The notes below the pieces were generated by a model that saw only the letters and a program-made list of their open reading frames with translations, was not told the DNA's origin and did not search any database. Made by a program: the position numbers and the translations under genes. A stretch of DNA of 64,000 nucleotides. It comes from Prevotella sp. Rep29. GTDB taxonomy: Bacteria > Bacteroidota > Bacteroidia > Bacteroidales > Bacteroidaceae. Where the stretch lies: contig NZ_CP047159.1 of NCBI RefSeq assembly GCF_019551475.1, positions 1,674,001 to 1,738,000 of the forward strand, written 5' to 3'. This document shows positions 33,262 through 42,872 of this stretch, piece by piece. The stretch's first letter is position 1; each line of letters opens with the position of its first letter.

Positions 33262-35499
33262 ATGATGGCGACGAAGAATATCTTGATGACAGAAGCGGAG
33301 CAAAAGGAGATTGCCGAGATTTTCGACAAACTGCTTCACATGCCGGCATGGTCTTTCACGAAAGACGATGAGGAGAAGTTGCGCACGCACATCAACGACA
33401 GCATTGACAAGGGAAACATCCGACGCGACATCTTCAATCTGAACCCATTGCTGCTCGCCTTCCAGACGGCGCAGATTGCTGCCGAGGACATCGGCATCGG
33501 ACGCGACGGCATACTCGCCTGCCTGCTCCATACGACCATCAACGGAGAGGAGGACATTCAAGAGATAGAACGGACGTTCGGCAAGGATGTAGGACTGATT
33601 ATCAAAGGGCTGTCGCGCATTCAGGAACTCTACAAGAAACATCCCGCCATCGAGAGCGAGAACTTCAGGAACCTGCTGCTGTCGTTTGCCGAAGACATGC
33701 GCGTGATTCTCATCATGATAGCCGACCGCGTGAACCTCATGCGGCAGATTCGCGACACGGAGAACGCCGAGAGCAAACAACGGGTTTCAGAAGAAGCGTC
33801 CTATCTGTATGCCCCACTCGCCCACAAATTAGGACTCTACCAACTGAAAAGCGAGTTGGAAGACCTGAGCCTGAAATACATGGAGCACGACGCTTACTAC
33901 ATGATCAAAGAGAAGCTCAACACCACCAAACGCTCACGAGACGCCTACATCGAGAGATTTATCAAGCCTGTGGAGGAAAAACTGAGAGAGGCAGGGCTGT
34001 CTTTCCACATGAAGGGACGCACGAAGAGCATCCACTCCATCTGGCAGAAGATGAAGAAGCAGCAGTGCGAATTCGAAAGAATCTACGACCTTTTTGCCAT
34101 CCGCATCATCATCGACACACCCGAAGCGCACATGAAAAAAACCGCCATCAGCGAACATGCGCTCTGCTGGCAGGCATACTCCATCGTCACCGACATGTAT
34201 CAGCCGAACCCTAAACGCTTGCGCGACTGGCTCTCCGTGCCCAAATCCAACGGCTATGAGAGCCTCCACATCACGGTGCTCGGACCTGAAAACAAATGGG
34301 TGGAGGTGCAAATACGCACGCAACGGATGGACGAAGTGGCAGAGAAAGGACTGGCTGCGCACTGGCGATACAAAGGAATCAAGGGAGAAAGCGGCATCGA
34401 CGAGTGGCTGACCACTATCCGCCAGGCGCTTGAGGCGGGAGACGGGCTGCAGGTGATGGACCACTTCAAGATGGACCTCTACGAAGACGAGGTGTATGTG
34501 TTCACGCCAAAGGGCGAACTGCTGAAGTTTCCGAAAGGAGCTACCATCCTCGACTTTGCCTATCGCATACACTCGAAAGTGGGAAGCGCATGCGTCGGCG
34601 CACGTATCAACAATAAAATCGTACCCGTGCGCGAGACACTCAAGAGCGGCGACCAGATAGAGATTCTGACCTCGCCGTCGCAACGCCCGAAGCTGGACTG
34701 GCTGAACATCGTCAAGACGGCACGCTCGAAAGCCAAAATACGACTGGCACTGAAAGAGACCCAGATAAAGGACGGACTCTATGCGAAGGAACTGCTCACA
34801 CGACGACTGAAGAACCGAAAGATAGAGATGGACGAAGGAACCGTCTCACACCTCATCAAGAAACTGGGCATCAAGGAAACGTCAGACTTCTACAAGCAAA
34901 TTGCCGACGGGAAACTGGACGTAAACGATGTCATCGAGAAGTATATCGAGGTGCGGAACCACCTTCAGAACAACACATCGGCACTTCCACTGGCAAAAAG
35001 CGCCAAGGACTACAGCTATGTCAACCCCGACGAGAAGGTGGTGAGACAAAGCGAAGATGTGCTGGTCATCGACAAGAACCTGAAAGGACTGGACTTCTCG
35101 CTGGCAAAATGCTGCCACCCCATCTACGGCGACCCGGTGTTCGGCTTCGTGACCATCAACGGAGGCATCAAGGTCCACAGGACAGACTGCCCGAACGCGC
35201 CCGAATTGCGGAAACGGTTCGGCTATCGCATCGTCAAAGCCCGCTGGAGCGGAAAGGGCGCATCACTCTATGCCATCACACTGCGCATCATCGGCAACGA
35301 CGATATCGGCATTGTGAACAACATCACCAACGTGGTTTCGAAGGAAGAGAAAATCATCATGCGCTCCATCAATATCGACAGCAACGACGGACTGTTCCGC
35401 GGCAATCTCGTCATACAACTTGATGACACATCCCGCCTGGACGTCCTCATCAAGAAGTTGCGGACGATAAAGGGCATCAAGCAGGTGGAAAGAATCTAA
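33262..35499 (+). CDS. RelA/SpoT-family (p)ppGpp synthetase with degenerate hydrolase domain
   Basis: The protein is 745 residues from MMATKNILMTEAEQ. The order is HD-like domain, synthetase, TGS (DEVYVFTPKGELLKFPKGAT), helical/zinc-finger-like part and C-terminal ACT. The synthetase looks intact: GRTKSIHSIWQKMKK, YDLFAIRIIID, VPKSNGYESLHITVLGP and EVQIRT. The hydrolase does not: the HD-x-x-ED site reads LLHTTINGEE, and the later LADR-x-HNMR motif reads IADRVNLMRQ. It should therefore make, but not degrade, the alarmone, implying a second SpoT-like enzyme elsewhere in the genome. Confidence 0.92.
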   Translation: MMATKNILMTEAEQKEIAEIFDKLLHMPAWSFTKDDEEKLRTHINDSIDKGNIRRDIFNLNPLLLAFQTAQIAAEDIGIGRDGILACLLHTTINGEEDIQEIERTFGKDVGLIIKGLSRIQELYKKHPAIESENFRNLLLSFAEDMRVILIMIADRVNLMRQIRDTENAESKQRVSEEASYLYAPLAHKLGLYQLKSELEDLSLKYMEHDAYYMIKEKLNTTKRSRDAYIERFIKPVEEKLREAGLSFHMKGRTKSIHSIWQKMKKQQCEFERIYDLFAIRIIIDTPEAHMKKTAISEHALCWQAYSIVTDMYQPNPKRLRDWLSVPKSNGYESLHITVLGPENKWVEVQIRTQRMDEVAEKGLAAHWRYKGIKGESGIDEWLTTIRQALEAGDGLQVMDHFKMDLYEDEVYVFTPKGELLKFPKGATILDFAYRIHSKVGSACVGARINNKIVPVRETLKSGDQIEILTSPSQRPKLDWLNIVKTARSKAKIRLALKETQIKDGLYAKELLTRRLKNRKIEMDEGTVSHLIKKLGIKETSDFYKQIADGKLDVNDVIEKYIEVRNHLQNNTSALPLAKSAKDYSYVNPDEKVVRQSEDVLVIDKNLKGLDFSLAKCCHPIYGDPVFGFVTINGGIKVHRTDCPNAPELRKRFGYRIVKARWSGKGASLYAITLRIIGNDDIGIVNNITNVVSKEEKIIMRSINIDSNDGLFRGNLVIQLDDTSRLDVLIKKLRTIKGIKQVERI

Positions 35500-35509
35500 A
35501 AGGAAGGCA

Positions 35510-36139
35510 TCACTTCAACAGCGACAGGTGGTGCTCGAACTCAAGCAGCCCCTTTTCCGTACAGAATCCGCGCACCAACACAAACAAATAGTTGCGGAAA
35601 ATATCACGCAAGGGGAAGTCGTTGTACATCTGCGACTCCATCACATAGCGCATGCCTACATCGCCAATGCGGGTGACAATCTCGTAGTTCACGTCGTCCC
35701 TGAAGTAACCTTCGCGAATGCCTTGCTGGAAGAACGCAAGCGAGTTCACCTTCTGCTCGGCACGCCGCTTCTCCAAATAAGCCACGACCTGCGGATATTT
35801 CTGCAAATCGGAGAAGAACAACGGGGTCGTATTGCTAAACGTCCGCACCTGAACGCGATAGAACTCTATCAGCATCTGCAACACGTTCTTTCCCGACTTG
35901 TTGAAGCTTTTCATGTGAGCAGACAACTCTTCGTAATATACTCTGAAACATTCGAAGAGCAAAGTCTCCTTATTGCCATATATCTCATAAAGCGTGCGTT
36001 TGGAAATCGACAGACGAGTGGATATATCGTCCATCTTCACTGCCTTAATTCCTTTCTCCTGAAAGCTTTGCAGCGCAGCCTTCTGTATCCGTTTCCGCAA
36101 ATCCTTGCGATATAAATTAGAAGATTCCCGTTTGCTCAT
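35510..36139 (-). CDS. TetR/AcrR-family transcriptional regulator
   Basis: This 209-residue protein has an N-terminal helix-turn-helix (about 15-65) with IQKAALQSFQEKGIKAVKMD and STRLSISKRTLYEIYGNKET, which is typical TetR. The C-terminal ligand/dimer domain is unassigned. It is convergent with relA (10-bp gap). The ligand and targets are unknown. Confidence 0.9.
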   Translation of the reverse strand: MSKRESSNLYRKDLRKRIQKAALQSFQEKGIKAVKMDDISTRLSISKRTLYEIYGNKETLLFECFRVYYEELSAHMKSFNKSGKNVLQMLIEFYRVQVRTFSNTTPLFFSDLQKYPQVVAYLEKRRAEQKVNSLAFFQQGIREGYFRDDVNYEIVTRIGDVGMRYVMESQMYNDFPLRDIFRNYLFVLVRGFCTEKGLLEFEHHLSLLK

Positions 36140-36166
36140 TACTTACATGATGTTGGTTTCTGGGTG

Positions 36167-36174
36167 CAAAGATA
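36167..36174 (-). promoter_or_regulatory. -7 box of the TetR gene
   Basis: TATCTTTG on the minus strand, 27 bp before the start. It is back to back with the lipoprotein promoter. Confidence 0.5.
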
Positions 36175-36214
36175 AAAAAAAATCAGAAAACTCGAATAAA
36201 CTCGGAAGTTTTTG

Positions 36215-36222
36215 TATCTTTG
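36215..36222 (+). promoter_or_regulatory. -7 box of the small lipoprotein gene
   Basis: TATCTTTG, 43 bp before the ATG at 36266. TetR could control both divergent promoters, but no clear operator is seen. Confidence 0.5.
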
Positions 36223-36265
36223 CAGAAGAAAAAACTAATTATTACCTCAAAAAAACAAGACGATA

Positions 36266-36667
36266 ATGAAGAAACTGATTATTTTCATGTCCGTCGCACT
36301 GGTCGCCCTCTCCGCATGCCGACAAGAGAGCATCGAGGCGCGGGCGGCTCGTGAGGCAAAGGAGTTTACCGAGAAGAACTGCCCTACTCCTCCTCAGAAC
36401 AATTCGACATTAGACAGCATCACGTTCAATCAGGAGACGCTGACCTTCACACGCCATTTCACCATGATTGGCGTGGCTGACAATGCTGAGGCGTATGTGG
36501 GAAGAGGTGGTGAGTTTCATCAGATGCTACTCAACGACGTGAAGAACAACACCAACATCCAGGCGTATAAAGAGGCTGGCTTCATCTTTGAATTCATCTA
36601 CCGCTCGCAAAAAGAGAAAGGAAAGGAGCTTTACAAGGACCGTATCACGCCCGAAGAATATCAATAG
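36266..36667 (+). CDS. Small lipoprotein, 133 residues
   Basis: A signal peptide with lipobox (FMSVALVALSAC) is followed by a soluble domain of about 110 residues with mixed alpha/beta character (TLDSITFNQETLTFTRHFTM ... AGFIFEFIYRSQKEKGKELY). I recognise no family. It faces away from the TetR gene and ends in a strong shared terminator. Confidence 0.75.
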   Translation: MKKLIIFMSVALVALSACRQESIEARAAREAKEFTEKNCPTPPQNNSTLDSITFNQETLTFTRHFTMIGVADNAEAYVGRGGEFHQMLLNDVKNNTNIQAYKEAGFIFEFIYRSQKEKGKELYKDRITPEEYQ

Positions 36668-36688
36668 CCGGAACGGACACGAAACAAA

Positions 36689-36735
36689 AAGTGCCTCCCG
36701 GACAGTCTTCTGCAGACTCCCGGGAGGCACTTCTT
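36689..36735. terminator. Bidirectional terminator
   Basis: GTGCCTCCCGG and CCGGGAGGCAC form an 11-bp perfect stem between the convergent lipoprotein and TSCPD genes, with A-rich and T-rich sides. Confidence 0.85.
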
Positions 36736-36756
36736 CATACGCTATATATCAACAAT

Positions 36757-37017
36757 TCAAGTTGTAGCTTCCAATTTTTCTATCGCCTTGCATAGCTGGT
36801 CGGGACAACTGGTGTCCTTGTGTCCGCAACGAATGCCGCTAAGCTTTTTCTTGATGTCGTCAGTCTTCATGCCGCGCACCAGCGAACAGATGCCCTGAAG
36901 GTTTCCGTGGCATCCTCCGATGAAGTTCACATCCGTCAAGATGCCCTGCTCATCAACTTCCACGTCGATGAACTTGGAACAGGTGCCGCACGTCTGATAA
37001 GTGATTCGTTTATTCAT
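36757..37017 (-). CDS. TSCPD-domain protein
   Basis: The protein is 86 residues. TCGTCSKFIDVEVDEQG, the GGCHGNLQGICSLVRGM block and the terminal GHKDTSCPDQLCKAI identify the TSCPD domain (the family name reflects that motif). It shares Cys patterns with the tail of vitamin-B12-dependent ribonucleotide reductases. The function as a stand-alone protein is unknown. It starts 5 bp after yebC and ends the pheT-yebC unit. Confidence 0.85.
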   Translation of the reverse strand: MNKRITYQTCGTCSKFIDVEVDEQGILTDVNFIGGCHGNLQGICSLVRGMKTDDIKKKLSGIRCGHKDTSCPDQLCKAIEKLEATT

Positions 37018-37022
37018 TTCCC

Positions 37023-37748
37023 CTACTCCGGCTTCATGTTGGTATAAACGGTTTGCACATCGTCAAACTCTTCCAACTTTTCTACCATCTTGTCGATGGT
37101 TTCGCGCTGCTCCTCGGTCACCTCTTTCAGGTCGTTGGGGATGCGTGTGAACTCGGCTCCCGTCACTTCAAAGCCTTCGCTCTCCAAGTGTTTCTGCAGT
37201 TCTCCGAAGCTGGTGGGCTCGGCATAGATGGTGATTTCGTTGGTCTCCTCGTCCTCATCGAACTCTTCATCGATTCCATAGTCAATGAGGTCGAGAATCA
37301 GTTCGTCCATATCCAATCCGTCTTTCTTCTTGAAAGTGAAGACGGCTTTGTGGTCGAAGAGGAACGAGAGCGAACCCTGCGTACCGAGGTTTCCGCTGAA
37401 TTTGTTGAATACCGAGCGTACGTCGCCGACGGTGCGTGTGGTGTTGTCGGTGAGTGTCTCCACGAAGACGGCGATGCCGTGCGGTCCATATCCCTCGTAG
37501 GTCACTTCTTTGTAGTCGCTCTGGTCCTTACCCATTGCGTTCTTGATGGCGCGCTCGATGTTGTCTTTCGGCATGTTTTCGCGCTTGGCATTGGCGATGA
37601 TAGCGCGCAATGCCGGGTTCATGTCCGGTTCAGGACCGCCTGCTTTCACAGCGATGGCGATTTGTTTTCCAATCTTTGTAAATGTCTTGGCCATGTGGCC
37701 CCATCTTTTCAGCTTTGCAGCCTTACGATATTCAAATGCTCTTCCCAT
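37023..37748 (-). CDS. YebC/PmpR-family protein
   Basis: This 241-residue protein opens with MGRAFEYRKAAKLKRWGHMA and has the family blocks GPEPDMNPALRAIIANAKRENMP, EVTYEGYGPHGIAVFVETLT and NLGTQGSLSFLF. Members act as transcription regulators or, as more recent work suggests, translation factors that relieve stalling. It lies between pheT and the TSCPD gene in one unit. Confidence 0.95.
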   Translation of the reverse strand: MGRAFEYRKAAKLKRWGHMAKTFTKIGKQIAIAVKAGGPEPDMNPALRAIIANAKRENMPKDNIERAIKNAMGKDQSDYKEVTYEGYGPHGIAVFVETLTDNTTRTVGDVRSVFNKFSGNLGTQGSLSFLFDHKAVFTFKKKDGLDMDELILDLIDYGIDEEFDEDEETNEITIYAEPTSFGELQKHLESEGFEVTGAEFTRIPNDLKEVTEEQRETIDKMVEKLEEFDDVQTVYTNMKPE

Positions 37749-37818
37749 AGTTGTTGTTTCAATTTTTTCGATTTTTCGTAATGACGTGATATCGTTATAA
37801 CGCTATTTCGCAATTCCT

Positions 37819-40281
37819 TTATCTCAATTCCGCATGCAATTCTTTCTTCAGGTTAGCGATAAGTTTCTGCATGATTGCGTCTATCTGCTTGTCGTTGAGC
37901 GTTTTCTGCTCGTCTTGGAGGATGAAGTTGACGGCGTACGACTTTTTGCCTTCGGGCAGATTCTTGCCTTCATAGACATCGAAGAGTTCGACGCTCTTGA
38001 GGAGTTTCCGCTCCGTCTGATAGGCAATCTGCTCAATCTGCACAAACTCTACGCTCTTGTCGATGAGCAAGGCGAGGTCGCGACTGACTGGCGGGAACTT
38101 GCTGATTTCCTGATAGTGCACGGTGGCGTTACGAACGGCCTTCATGAGTGCCGTCCAATTCAGTTCGGCATAGCATACAGGATTCTCTATCTCTGCCGCC
38201 TTGAGCAAGCGTCTATCTACCAATCCCATTATGACAAGCACCTTTCCGCCTCGGTTCTCGATGGTGATTCCTTTGGAGAAAATGTCGTTATCGCTGTTCT
38301 TAAACACTACCGAGCCGATGGGCAGTCCTATGCGTGTGAGGATATTCATCACATAAGCCTTCAGTTCATAGAACGAACTCTGCTCGTCGGCATGTATCCA
38401 TGAGCCTTCAACGCGCTTACCCGTCACCCACAAACCAAGCTGATACTCCTCTTTGTAGGCATTCATCGGCGACTCCAAGTCTTGCTTTTCAGCATTAAAC
38501 CGATAGACGTTTCCAAACTCGAAGAAGCGCAGGTTCGGATTCTTGCGGTTAGCATTGTAGGCGATGCTCTCCAATCCTCCAAAGAGCAGTGTCTGCCGCA
38601 TGACGTTGAGGTCGGAACTCAGCGGATTCATGATGCGCACGAGGCTGTCGGAGGGATAACTTTTCAGGTCGTCATAATAGGCGGCTTTCGTGAGCGAGTT
38701 GTTCAGAATCTCATTGAAACCGCAACCTAACAGCTGCTCTCCTATAAGATTCTCCATCTTATGCTTCTGGTCTTCGCTGCCCTTGATGACGAGCGACGAC
38801 TTCAACTGGGTAGGTATCTCCACGTTGTTGTAGCCGTAAATGCGCAGAATGTCTTCAACGACATCGCACGGACGCTGTACGTCCACACGGTAGGCAGGCA
38901 CTTCCAACTCGATTCCTTCTGCCGTCTCGCTCAGGATTTTCATCTCTAACGAGGTGACAATATCCTTTATCGTATCTACGCCTATCTCCTTTCCTATCAG
39001 CGAGTTGACGTAATCGTATTTGAGTGACACTTTGGGATTGTCCATCTTCGTGGGATATTCGTCGCGAATCTCCATCGACACCTTTCCTCCAGCCAGTTGC
39101 TTGCAGAGGATGGCTGCCTGTTTCAGGGCGTAGATGGTGCCGTTGGGGTCGATACCGCGCTCGAATCGGAACGATGCATCGGTGCTGAGTCCGTGGCGAC
39201 GTGCCGATTTGCGAATCCATGTGGGATGGAAGTAGGCACTCTCCAGCACCACGTTCTTCGTGGTTTCGTACGTACCGCTACCCTTTCCGCCGAACACGCC
39301 GGCGATACACATGGGTTCCACCTCGTTGCAGATGGCAAGGTCGTGCTCGCCCAGCGTGTGTTCCTCACCGTCGAGGGTGATGAACTTCTTGCCCTCGTTT
39401 CGGTCTTTCACGATGATATGGTTTCCCGTCACCATGTCGGCATCGAAGCAGTGGAGCGGCTGTCCGTAAGCCATCATTACATAGTTGGTGATGTCCACGA
39501 TGTTGTTGATGGGACGCAATCCGATGACGTTCAGTTTATTCTTCAACCATTCGGGCGATTCCTTCACCTCGCACCCCGTGATGCTCACGCAGGCATATCG
39601 GCGACAGGCTTCGGCGTTCTCGATGGTTACGTCGATGGGCAGGTCGTGGTTGTCAACCTGGAACTCGTCGCACGACGGGCGGTGCAGGCTCGTCTCCTTG
39701 CCGTTGGCACGGAGCCATGCATACAGGTCGCGCGCCACACCGTAGTGAGAAAGCGCATCGGCGCGGTTGGCGGTGATGTCAACCTCTATCAGCCAGTCGC
39801 TTTCAAGGTGGTAGTATTCGGCAGCCGGCTGACCCACGGGCGCATCGTCGGGCAAGACGATGATTCCGTCGTGAGAGGTGCCTACGCCGATTTCGTCCTC
39901 GGCGCAAATCATACCGTAAGACTCCACGCCGCGGAGCTTCGACTTCTTAATCTGAAACTCCTTGTCGCCGTCATAGAGCACACAGCCCAAATCAGCCACA
40001 ATGACTTTCTGACCGGCAGCCACATTGGGAGCTCCGCAGACAATCTGACTGGGTTCGTCTTTTCCCAGATCTACCGTCGTTACGTGCAGGTGGTCGCTGT
40101 CGGGGTGCATCTCGCACGTCAGCACCTTGCCTACATACAGTCCTTTCAATCCTCCCTTGATGCTTTGCACTTCTTCCAGCGCTCCCACCTCAAGCCCAAT
40201 GAACGTGAGGGCTGCAGCGACTTCCTCGGGGGTAAGGTCGCACGCCACATATTCCTTTAGCCACTTTAATGATATATTCAT
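37819..40281 (-). CDS. pheT: Phenylalanine--tRNA ligase beta subunit
   Basis: The protein is 820 residues, full length. The N-terminal part carries the EMAP-type tRNA-binding domain (VGKVLTCEMHPDSDHLHVTT). B3/B4 editing and B5 domains follow (RYACVSITGCEV and later), then the catalytic-like core (ARRHGLSTDASFRFERGID) and the C-terminal anticodon-binding domain (EISKFPPVSRDLALLIDKSV). It forms an alpha2-beta2 enzyme with PheS, whose gene is not in this window. Confidence 0.97.
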   Translation of the reverse strand: MNISLKWLKEYVACDLTPEEVAAALTFIGLEVGALEEVQSIKGGLKGLYVGKVLTCEMHPDSDHLHVTTVDLGKDEPSQIVCGAPNVAAGQKVIVADLGCVLYDGDKEFQIKKSKLRGVESYGMICAEDEIGVGTSHDGIIVLPDDAPVGQPAAEYYHLESDWLIEVDITANRADALSHYGVARDLYAWLRANGKETSLHRPSCDEFQVDNHDLPIDVTIENAEACRRYACVSITGCEVKESPEWLKNKLNVIGLRPINNIVDITNYVMMAYGQPLHCFDADMVTGNHIIVKDRNEGKKFITLDGEEHTLGEHDLAICNEVEPMCIAGVFGGKGSGTYETTKNVVLESAYFHPTWIRKSARRHGLSTDASFRFERGIDPNGTIYALKQAAILCKQLAGGKVSMEIRDEYPTKMDNPKVSLKYDYVNSLIGKEIGVDTIKDIVTSLEMKILSETAEGIELEVPAYRVDVQRPCDVVEDILRIYGYNNVEIPTQLKSSLVIKGSEDQKHKMENLIGEQLLGCGFNEILNNSLTKAAYYDDLKSYPSDSLVRIMNPLSSDLNVMRQTLLFGGLESIAYNANRKNPNLRFFEFGNVYRFNAEKQDLESPMNAYKEEYQLGLWVTGKRVEGSWIHADEQSSFYELKAYVMNILTRIGLPIGSVVFKNSDNDIFSKGITIENRGGKVLVIMGLVDRRLLKAAEIENPVCYAELNWTALMKAVRNATVHYQEISKFPPVSRDLALLIDKSVEFVQIEQIAYQTERKLLKSVELFDVYEGKNLPEGKKSYAVNFILQDEQKTLNDKQIDAIMQKLIANLKKELHAELR

Positions 40282-40318
40282 CGTTGTCTATTTTTCTTAC
40301 TATGTGTAAATTGATGTG

Positions 40319-40326
40319 CAAAGGTA
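40319..40326 (-). promoter_or_regulatory. -7 box of pheT
   Basis: TACCTTTG on the minus strand, 37 bp before the start codon. Confidence 0.5.
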
Positions 40327-40431
40327 GTAAAAATTCCTGAGACTTCAAAATATTTGAATGAAATAAACGGCGATTTTCAACATTCGCTCCTGACAAATAT
40401 AAAGAGGCGGATAAAACACGAAAATTCACCT

Positions 40432-40645
40432 TGCATAAACATACGGAAAAGGACGTATAAATATGCAGTTGAACTTTCACTTTCCAAAAGTTCAACTTTT
40501 GCGCTCTAAAAGTTCAACTTTCATCGCCTAAAAGTTCAACTTTCGCAAGCTAAAAGTTGAACTTTTGGAAAGCGATATTTAACATCTTGAAATTCAGAAG
40601 CTTACAAAACGAGTCCTAACTGTTCCGCTCCTGCATAAATATACA
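40432..40645. repeat. 22-bp-phased palindrome array, copy B
   Basis: Five units, AAAGTT(G/C)AACTTT-like, with centres at 40471, 40493, 40515, 40537 and 40559, all exactly 22 bp apart. AT-rich boxes lie at 40432 (TGCATAAACATACG), 40454 (CGTATAAATATGCA, 22 bp on) and 40632 (TGCATAAATATACA). The element fills the 449-bp gap upstream of pheT and downstream of the TPR gene; no coding sequence is seen. Confidence 0.87.
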
Positions 40646-40730
40646 AAAGCGAGAAGTCGCTAAACGAGTGATGTGATGGAAACGGAATGAGAGATGTCGC
40701 CGAACTCAGGTTCTGAAAGATGCGGGCATG

Positions 40731-42857
40731 TCATGCTTTTCCACAAACGATATCAGCCATGATTTGGCGCTCGACGGGAGAAATCCGGTAGCTGTCAAGC
40801 AGTTCGCCGTCGCTGGCGAATGCCTGTTGCAGGAGTTGATATGAATCGCTGGGGTTGGCACCCTCTATGTATTTCCTGAAAAGTGCTTGTGCTTCCTTCA
40901 CCTGGTGTGTGACCCAATAGGCGTATGCCGCGTTGAGTTGGTTCTCGGGAGTGTCGGGTTGTTGTTGGAGAATTTTCCCATACAGTTCGAGCGCCTCGCC
41001 GGTCTTTTTCTCACAGAGCTGTGCCCATGCGAGCAGCTGCATGACGGCGACGTTGTCGGGTGTGTTGTAATGGCATTTGAACAATACGTGTAATGCCTCT
41101 TTGTTCTTCTTTTGCTTGATGAGACAGCGTGCGTAGTTGAGTTGGTGACTGAGTTGGCTTTCCTGTTTTTCGGTGAGTTGCCGGTATATCTCTTCAGCCT
41201 TTGCATACTCTTCGTTAAGGTAATATGCCTTTGCGAGCAGTTGCATGGCAGACGGCTGGGTCGCTCCTTCCAACAAGACAATAGCGTCTTTGTATTGACG
41301 GTTTCGGATATGGAGGTAAGCCCTGATGTTTTGCATCTCTTGGTTGTCGCTGTCGGGGTAGTTTTGGAGCAGCAGCTGCAAATCTTGATATTGCTTTTGC
41401 TTATACAGGAATCGTGCGAGTTGCGTCATGGTGTCCCGACAGAGGGCTGCGAGTTGCGGATAGCGATAGAGCGTGTGCTGCTTGTTGAGCGGCTGGAAGG
41501 GATTGAAGAACTGCTTTTTGTCCCTATACAGATGGAAGAATCTGTAGAGTGTCTGCAGATAGAGCCGCCTGATGAGTGTGGAAGACGCCGGAAGGCTCTC
41601 TCCTTCTCCGTTCTCTGCGAATGGTGCCGGGAATGCGTCCGACGAATTGAGCGCCTCGAGGATGTTTTTCGGTATTTTGTCAATCATGTTTGCGAAAGCG
41701 AGGGTGAATGAATATTTGTCGCTGTCGCATAACGATGTCTGTGCACCGAGTATGGTGAGCGGGCTGTTTGCGCCGAGCGCTTCCCTGGCTTTGCTGAGTG
41801 CGGGATGGTTGATATCGAAGGGGCGGAACCAGTTGGCTATCTGGTAGAAGAACGGGAAGTTCTTCATGTGCATGAATCCTCCGAAATAGATGTCGGTGCC
41901 CGCCCGCTGCATGTCCATCATCTTCTGCATGCTGCGTTCCACGTCTTCGATGGCTTTGTCTGCTGCGTCGGGATTGAGTATGTCTTGCAGCTGGTCGTCT
42001 TCTTTTTCGGTGACTCCGAAGGGTGTGATGTTGAGATTGCTGTTGTTGATGATGTTGGGCATGATGTCCTGCTGTATGTGCTGCTGGTCTTTTTCCGCGT
42101 TCATGCAGAGGTATATTTGCATTTGTAGTTGCAGGACTTCCTCCCTGACTTTCTGCTCGCCGAGAAGTTGCCGCAGTGTCTGCTCGATTTCGGGATAAAT
42201 GTGCAGTTTGTTGTGTATGGAGAGCGCCCACCCTACCAATGCTTTCTGTCGCACTTGTTCGTCGCCGGAAAGTGTATAAATGTTTGTCAGGAGGATGAAT
42301 TTTCGGACGTCGAATATATTGATGAGTCCGAGTGTGAGGGCACTGACGATGAGCTGTGCGTCGTTGGTGTGGATGGTCGGCGAGAGTATAAGTTCCTGAT
42401 AGAACTGTGCTGTCGGTTCGTTCCATTGCGGTGCCCGACAGAGTTGCAGGAAAAGCTTTTCGGTGTATTGTGTATGTGCCTGATATTTCTCCTGTAGGCG
42501 GTCGGCATTATATCCTTGCCCTGCGAGAGCGATATCGGCTGCGAATGTCTGGAGCGTATGGATGATTTCCGCTTGGTCTTCCTGCTGGTTTTGGCTTGCT
42601 GCGACAGAATTGCCGACGGCGAGCCGGTAGTCTCCCATGAGTTGGTCGAGTTTTCTCCGCAGCGTCTGATAGAGTTGTTCCCTCTTCTCATCTTTATATC
42701 CTTGCTGCATATAGTGTTGCAACAGCCGGTAATCATCTTCGATTTCGCTGAGTCTCCCAATGACATGGGGTATCGGATTTGCATGTATGGCGCCTCTGAA
42801 GCTTTCGATTGCTTGACCGAGTGTTTCTCCGGGCATGTAGCGGTTGTTTTCTTCCAT
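40731..42857 (-). CDS. Tetratricopeptide-repeat protein, 708 residues
   Basis: There is no signal peptide. The first two thirds are helical without a clear family. The last third shows TPR pairs such as AIVLLEGATQPSAMQLLAKAYY, EEYAKAEEIYRQL, KNKEALHVLF and GEALELYGKILQQQPDTPEN. It starts 15 bp after the solute-binding lipoprotein gene, so the two are one unit. It likely acts as a cytoplasmic scaffold; the partners are unknown. Confidence 0.8.
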   Translation of the reverse strand: MEENNRYMPGETLGQAIESFRGAIHANPIPHVIGRLSEIEDDYRLLQHYMQQGYKDEKREQLYQTLRRKLDQLMGDYRLAVGNSVAASQNQQEDQAEIIHTLQTFAADIALAGQGYNADRLQEKYQAHTQYTEKLFLQLCRAPQWNEPTAQFYQELILSPTIHTNDAQLIVSALTLGLINIFDVRKFILLTNIYTLSGDEQVRQKALVGWALSIHNKLHIYPEIEQTLRQLLGEQKVREEVLQLQMQIYLCMNAEKDQQHIQQDIMPNIINNSNLNITPFGVTEKEDDQLQDILNPDAADKAIEDVERSMQKMMDMQRAGTDIYFGGFMHMKNFPFFYQIANWFRPFDINHPALSKAREALGANSPLTILGAQTSLCDSDKYSFTLAFANMIDKIPKNILEALNSSDAFPAPFAENGEGESLPASSTLIRRLYLQTLYRFFHLYRDKKQFFNPFQPLNKQHTLYRYPQLAALCRDTMTQLARFLYKQKQYQDLQLLLQNYPDSDNQEMQNIRAYLHIRNRQYKDAIVLLEGATQPSAMQLLAKAYYLNEEYAKAEEIYRQLTEKQESQLSHQLNYARCLIKQKKNKEALHVLFKCHYNTPDNVAVMQLLAWAQLCEKKTGEALELYGKILQQQPDTPENQLNAAYAYWVTHQVKEAQALFRKYIEGANPSDSYQLLQQAFASDGELLDSYRISPVERQIMADIVCGKA

Positions 42858-42872
42858 GGTTTTCGCAACAGG

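Noticed and set aside
36140..36265. Shared TetR operator between the divergent TetR and lipoprotein genes
   Set aside because: No palindrome of suitable length was found in the interval.
39097..40260. 387-codon open frame on the plus strand
   Set aside because: Antisense to pheT and without recognisable features.
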